Of a stretch of DNA of 9,338 bases, positions 7,141-9,338 are shown in pieces. Positions within the stretch are counted from its first letter, which is position 1, and the number at the start of each line of letters is the position of its first letter. This DNA is from Thiotrichaceae bacterium (GTDB lineage: Bacteria > Pseudomonadota > Gammaproteobacteria > Thiotrichales > Thiotrichaceae): positions 1 to 9,338 of the forward strand of contig JALVDG010000291.1 of assembly GCA_027009095.1 (NCBI GenBank). Reading direction: 5' to 3'. Made by a program: the position numbers and the translations under genes. The notes below the pieces were generated by a model, which saw only the letters and a program-made list of their open reading frames with translations, was not told where the DNA came from and searched no databases.

Positions 7141-7977
7141 ATGGCCACAGTAATTGTACCCGCACACAATGAAGCTGGCGTGATTGAAGACTGCCTTAAC
7201 AGCATCATTAAACAAGATGGTGTTGATCATTTAATTGTGGCGTGTAATGGCTGTACAGATAATACCGTTGATATAGTCAAAACAAAGTTTCCTTCTGCTA
7301 TTTGTTTAGATATCAAAAAGCCTTCAAAAGTGAACGCACTAAACGAAGCTGAAAATACAGCAAATACTCTGGGTATTAGCTATCCTATTTTTTATATTGA
7401 TGCTGACACCCAAATTAGTGATAACTGCATTAGTCGAATCACTCAAGAATTAGAAAATAGTAACACCTTGCTAGCCGCTCCAACTCCCGTTATAGATACC
7501 TCGAAGTCATCATGGTTAGTAAAAAAATACTATCAAATATGGGTCAACTTACCCTATATAAAAGAAGGAGTTATAGCAACCTGTAGCTATATCATCACGA
7601 AACAGGGTCGCCAACGTTTTAATAAATTTCCAGATATCATCAATGATGATGGCTATGTACGCTGTCATTTTAAAAATAGCGAGATATCTAATATCTCAGG
7701 CACCGAAATTTATATTCGCGCACCGCGAGATATATTTTCACTTATTAAAATCAAAACACGGGCGCGTTTAGGTAATATGGAGCTATCTCGCACTAAACAA
7801 TGCCCTGTCAAAGAAGCCAAACATTATGGTAATGTAATGATATCAAGACTGTTAAGTAAGGAATTTATCCCAGCATCTGTTTATATCATCATTGCTACCA
7901 TTATACGTCTAAGATCCAAATTACAGTTAAACCAGCTACAAAACTATAAATGGGAGAAAGACCTTTCATCACGATAA
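7141..7977 (+). CDS. Family 2 glycosyltransferase (GT-A fold), acceptor unknown
   Basis: A 278-residue GT2 enzyme, only distantly like its neighbour. The N-terminal strand ATVIVPAHNEAGVIEDCLNS (2-21) is the usual GT2 opening. ACNGCTDNTVDIV (34-46) and KPSKVNALNEA (60-70) bind the nucleotide-sugar. FYIDADTQIS (84-93) contains the metal-binding D-A-D. IINDDGYVR (166-174) is in the place of the catalytic acidic motif, and KTRARLGNMEL (205-215) resembles the basic R-x-R block that follows it. Residues 242-258 form a hydrophobic stretch that could hold the enzyme at the membrane, and the last 20 residues are charged. It probably adds one sugar of the repeat unit on the cytoplasmic side; donor and linkage are not readable. 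It starts one base after the previous stop, with AAAGGA at 7125-7130 ten bases upstream. It is the last gene of the tightly packed run before a 113-base gap. Confidence 0.87.
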   Translation: MATVIVPAHNEAGVIEDCLNSIIKQDGVDHLIVACNGCTDNTVDIVKTKFPSAICLDIKKPSKVNALNEAENTANTLGISYPIFYIDADTQISDNCISRITQELENSNTLLAAPTPVIDTSKSSWLVKKYYQIWVNLPYIKEGVIATCSYIITKQGRQRFNKFPDIINDDGYVRCHFKNSEISNISGTEIYIRAPRDIFSLIKIKTRARLGNMELSRTKQCPVKEAKHYGNVMISRLLSKEFIPASVYIIIATIIRLRSKLQLNQLQNYKWEKDLSSR

Positions 7978-8090
7978 AGGCATGACATAAAGTCACTAAA
8001 ACAGAACCACCCGTTATATAAAGAAGAATTAAATCAACAATAATTCGCTATTATATAGTTCGTAATAACCTAAACTAGAGAGAATCTTAA
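7978..8090 (+). other. 113-base gap before wcaJ, possible internal promoter
   Basis: This is the only gap over 40 bases within the plus-strand gene run. It is very AT-rich and contains TATTATATAG around 8049-8058, which could act as a -10 box. The corresponding -35 region (TTAAAT at 8029-8034) is poor. CTATTATATAG is close to a palindrome but very short. No stem-loop with a T run is visible, so transcription from the upstream genes may simply read through. The last 14 bases include the ribosome site of the next gene. Confidence 0.3.
8077..8082 (+). promoter_or_regulatory. Ribosome binding site that fixes the GTG start of wcaJ
   Basis: AGAGAG lies eight bases before the GTG at 8091. An in-frame TAA directly precedes that GTG, and the first in-frame ATG lies more than 200 codons downstream, well inside the protein. 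The GTG is therefore the only sensible start. Confidence 0.6.
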
Positions 8091-9338
8091 GTGGAAGATA
8101 AAAGAATCAGCTCGGAGCTTATTTATCGTAGTACAGATAATCTGACTATTTTACTTATCCTATCTTTAGGCGTTTTCTATACCAAATTTTATAGCCTAAA
8201 CAGTTATATTATTGCAGGTTTAAGTGCTGTTATTTTATTTGGTTTAATTGGACGTTTTACTGAAATATACGCCTCATGGAGTGGTCGCCCATTAAAGGAA
8301 GAAGCCATCCGTATTATTATCACATGGACTTTGACCTTTTTAGCTTTGATCTTTATCGCATTTGCTAGCAAAACAAGTGAGAATTTTTCTCGAATTGTCT
8401 TAGTTTCTTGGGCTATTGCTACTCCCCTAGTTCTTATACTATCTCGCTACAGTCTACGTAAAATATTTGCTCATCTAAGAAAAATTGGGATCAACAATCG
8501 TACCGTTGCAATTGTTGGTATCACAGAAAATGGCTTACGATTTGCTCAAGACTTAGAAAACCATCCCGAATATGGCTATCATATCGCGGGGTTTTATGAT
8601 GAGAGACAAGGAAAAAGTCGATCTACAAACCTAGAAAGCGAACCTTATCAATACTTAGGAAATTTTGAAGATTTAATTGCATCAGCCAAAAATGGCGAGT
8701 GGGATCAAATATATTTTGCCCTGCCCGTTGAAGCCAAAAATAGAATGCTTAAATTATTAGAAGACCTTTCTGATAGCGCAACACCTATCCGCCTATTACC
8801 TGATTATTTCACTACAAATTTGCTACAAAGTAAATACACGGAAATCGCTAATACTCCTGTCTTATGTATTTATGACTCCCCTTTTTCTGCTGACCATGCC
8901 ATTTTGAAACGTATTGAAGATATTCTAATAGGTGGCACAATTCTTACTTTGATCTCCCCCCTAATGCTGTTAATAGCATTAGCAGTAAAATTAACATCAA
9001 AAGGACCTATTATTTTCAAACAAACCCGTTATGGTCTAAAAGGGGAAAAAATTCAGGTATGGAAATTTAGAAGCATGAATGTCTGCGAAAATGGAGACAC
9101 TATCACTCAAGCTCAGAAAAATGACTCACGATTTACTCCTATAGGAAAATTCCTTCGTCGCACTTCTCTTGATGAACTTCCTCAATTTATAAACGTAATA
9201 CAAGGACACATGTCTATTGTCGGTCCTCGACCACATGCTGTAGCACATAACGAAGAGTACCGTTCTAGAATTTCTGGCTATATGTTAAGACACCTAGTAA
9301 AACCTGGTATCACTGGCTGGGCTCAAATAAATGGCTGG
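8091..9338 (+). CDS. wcaJ: Undecaprenyl-phosphate glucose phosphotransferase WcaJ (PNPT family), 3' end outside the window
   Basis: The frame is open for 416 codons to the window end; WcaJ proteins are about 465 residues, so roughly 50 are missing. It starts the repeat unit by moving a hexose-1-phosphate, normally glucose from UDP-glucose, to undecaprenyl phosphate. An N-terminal membrane region with four hydrophobic segments (about 18-118) is followed by a CoA-binding-like/Rossmann domain: TVAIVGITENGLRFAQDL (138-155), GFYDER (167-172), LGNFEDL (189-195), IYFALP (207-212). After a further hydrophobic segment (278-300) comes the catalytic domain: KRIEDI (273-278), FKQTRYG (309-315), WKFRSM (324-329), RRTSLDELPQ (356-365), the SIVGPRPHAV signature (375-384) and KPGITGWAQINGW (404-416). 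All catalytic blocks reachable here are intact. It is the initiating enzyme of the cluster although it lies at its distal end. The start codon is GTG. Confidence 0.93.
   Translation, partial: MEDKRISSELIYRSTDNLTILLILSLGVFYTKFYSLNSYIIAGLSAVILFGLIGRFTEIYASWSGRPLKEEAIRIIITWTLTFLALIFIAFASKTSENFSRIVLVSWAIATPLVLILSRYSLRKIFAHLRKIGINNRTVAIVGITENGLRFAQDLENHPEYGYHIAGFYDERQGKSRSTNLESEPYQYLGNFEDLIASAKNGEWDQIYFALPVEAKNRMLKLLEDLSDSATPIRLLPDYFTTNLLQSKYTEIANTPVLCIYDSPFSADHAILKRIEDILIGGTILTLISPLMLLIALAVKLTSKGPIIFKQTRYGLKGEKIQVWKFRSMNVCENGDTITQAQKNDSRFTPIGKFLRRTSLDELPQFINVIQGHMSIVGPRPHAVAHNEEYRSRISGYMLRHLVKPGITGWAQINGW

Noticed and set aside
7978..8040. Possible transcription terminator after the second GT2 gene
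   Set aside because: There is no GC-rich inverted repeat followed by a T run; the stretch is AT-rich without a stable stem.

Overview
The window is most of a Wzx/Wzy-dependent surface polysaccharide gene cluster (O-antigen, capsule or exopolysaccharide) from an AT-rich Gram-negative bacterium, most likely a gammaproteobacterium. That assignment rests on the enterobacterial-type RmlA sequence, the WcaJ-type initiating transferase and the low GC; I cannot name a genus. No wza/wzb/wzc or wzz gene lies inside the window, so the final form of the polymer cannot be decided from these bases.

Layout. Bases 1-223 hold, on the minus strand, the beginning of a reading frame that runs out of the window. 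It resembles the C-terminal half of DUF4391 proteins but lacks the expected N-terminal half, so it may be a broken gene at the edge of the cluster. About 120 bases without a gene follow. Nine complete genes then run on the plus strand from 343 to 7977, nearly all touching or overlapping: rmlA, a zinc-ribbon class I methyltransferase, an Alg14/PssD-like protein, an Alg13/PssE-like glycosyltransferase subunit, the flippase wzx, the polymerase wzy, a hexapeptide acyltransferase, and two family 2 glycosyltransferases. After a 113-base gap, a tenth gene starts with GTG at 8091 and runs off the right end: a WcaJ-type undecaprenyl-phosphate sugar-1-phosphate transferase.

How the genes work together (inferred from the families). 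WcaJ places a sugar-1-phosphate, usually glucose, on undecaprenyl phosphate. The two-protein Alg14/Alg13-type enzyme is a good candidate to add the second sugar, and the two GT2 enzymes add further ones. RmlA makes dTDP-glucose, the first step toward dTDP-rhamnose or another dTDP-6-deoxyhexose, and the first GT2 resembles rhamnosyltransferases. The acyltransferase, and possibly the methyltransferase, decorate the repeat unit. Wzx flips the lipid-linked unit and Wzy polymerises it in the periplasm. The simplest prediction is a repeat unit of about four sugars with glucose at the reducing end, O-acetylated, with a 6-deoxyhexose. I see no RNA gene, CRISPR array, insertion sequence or convincing terminator. 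The cluster is of a familiar type; the combination of genes is what may be new, not a new class of system.
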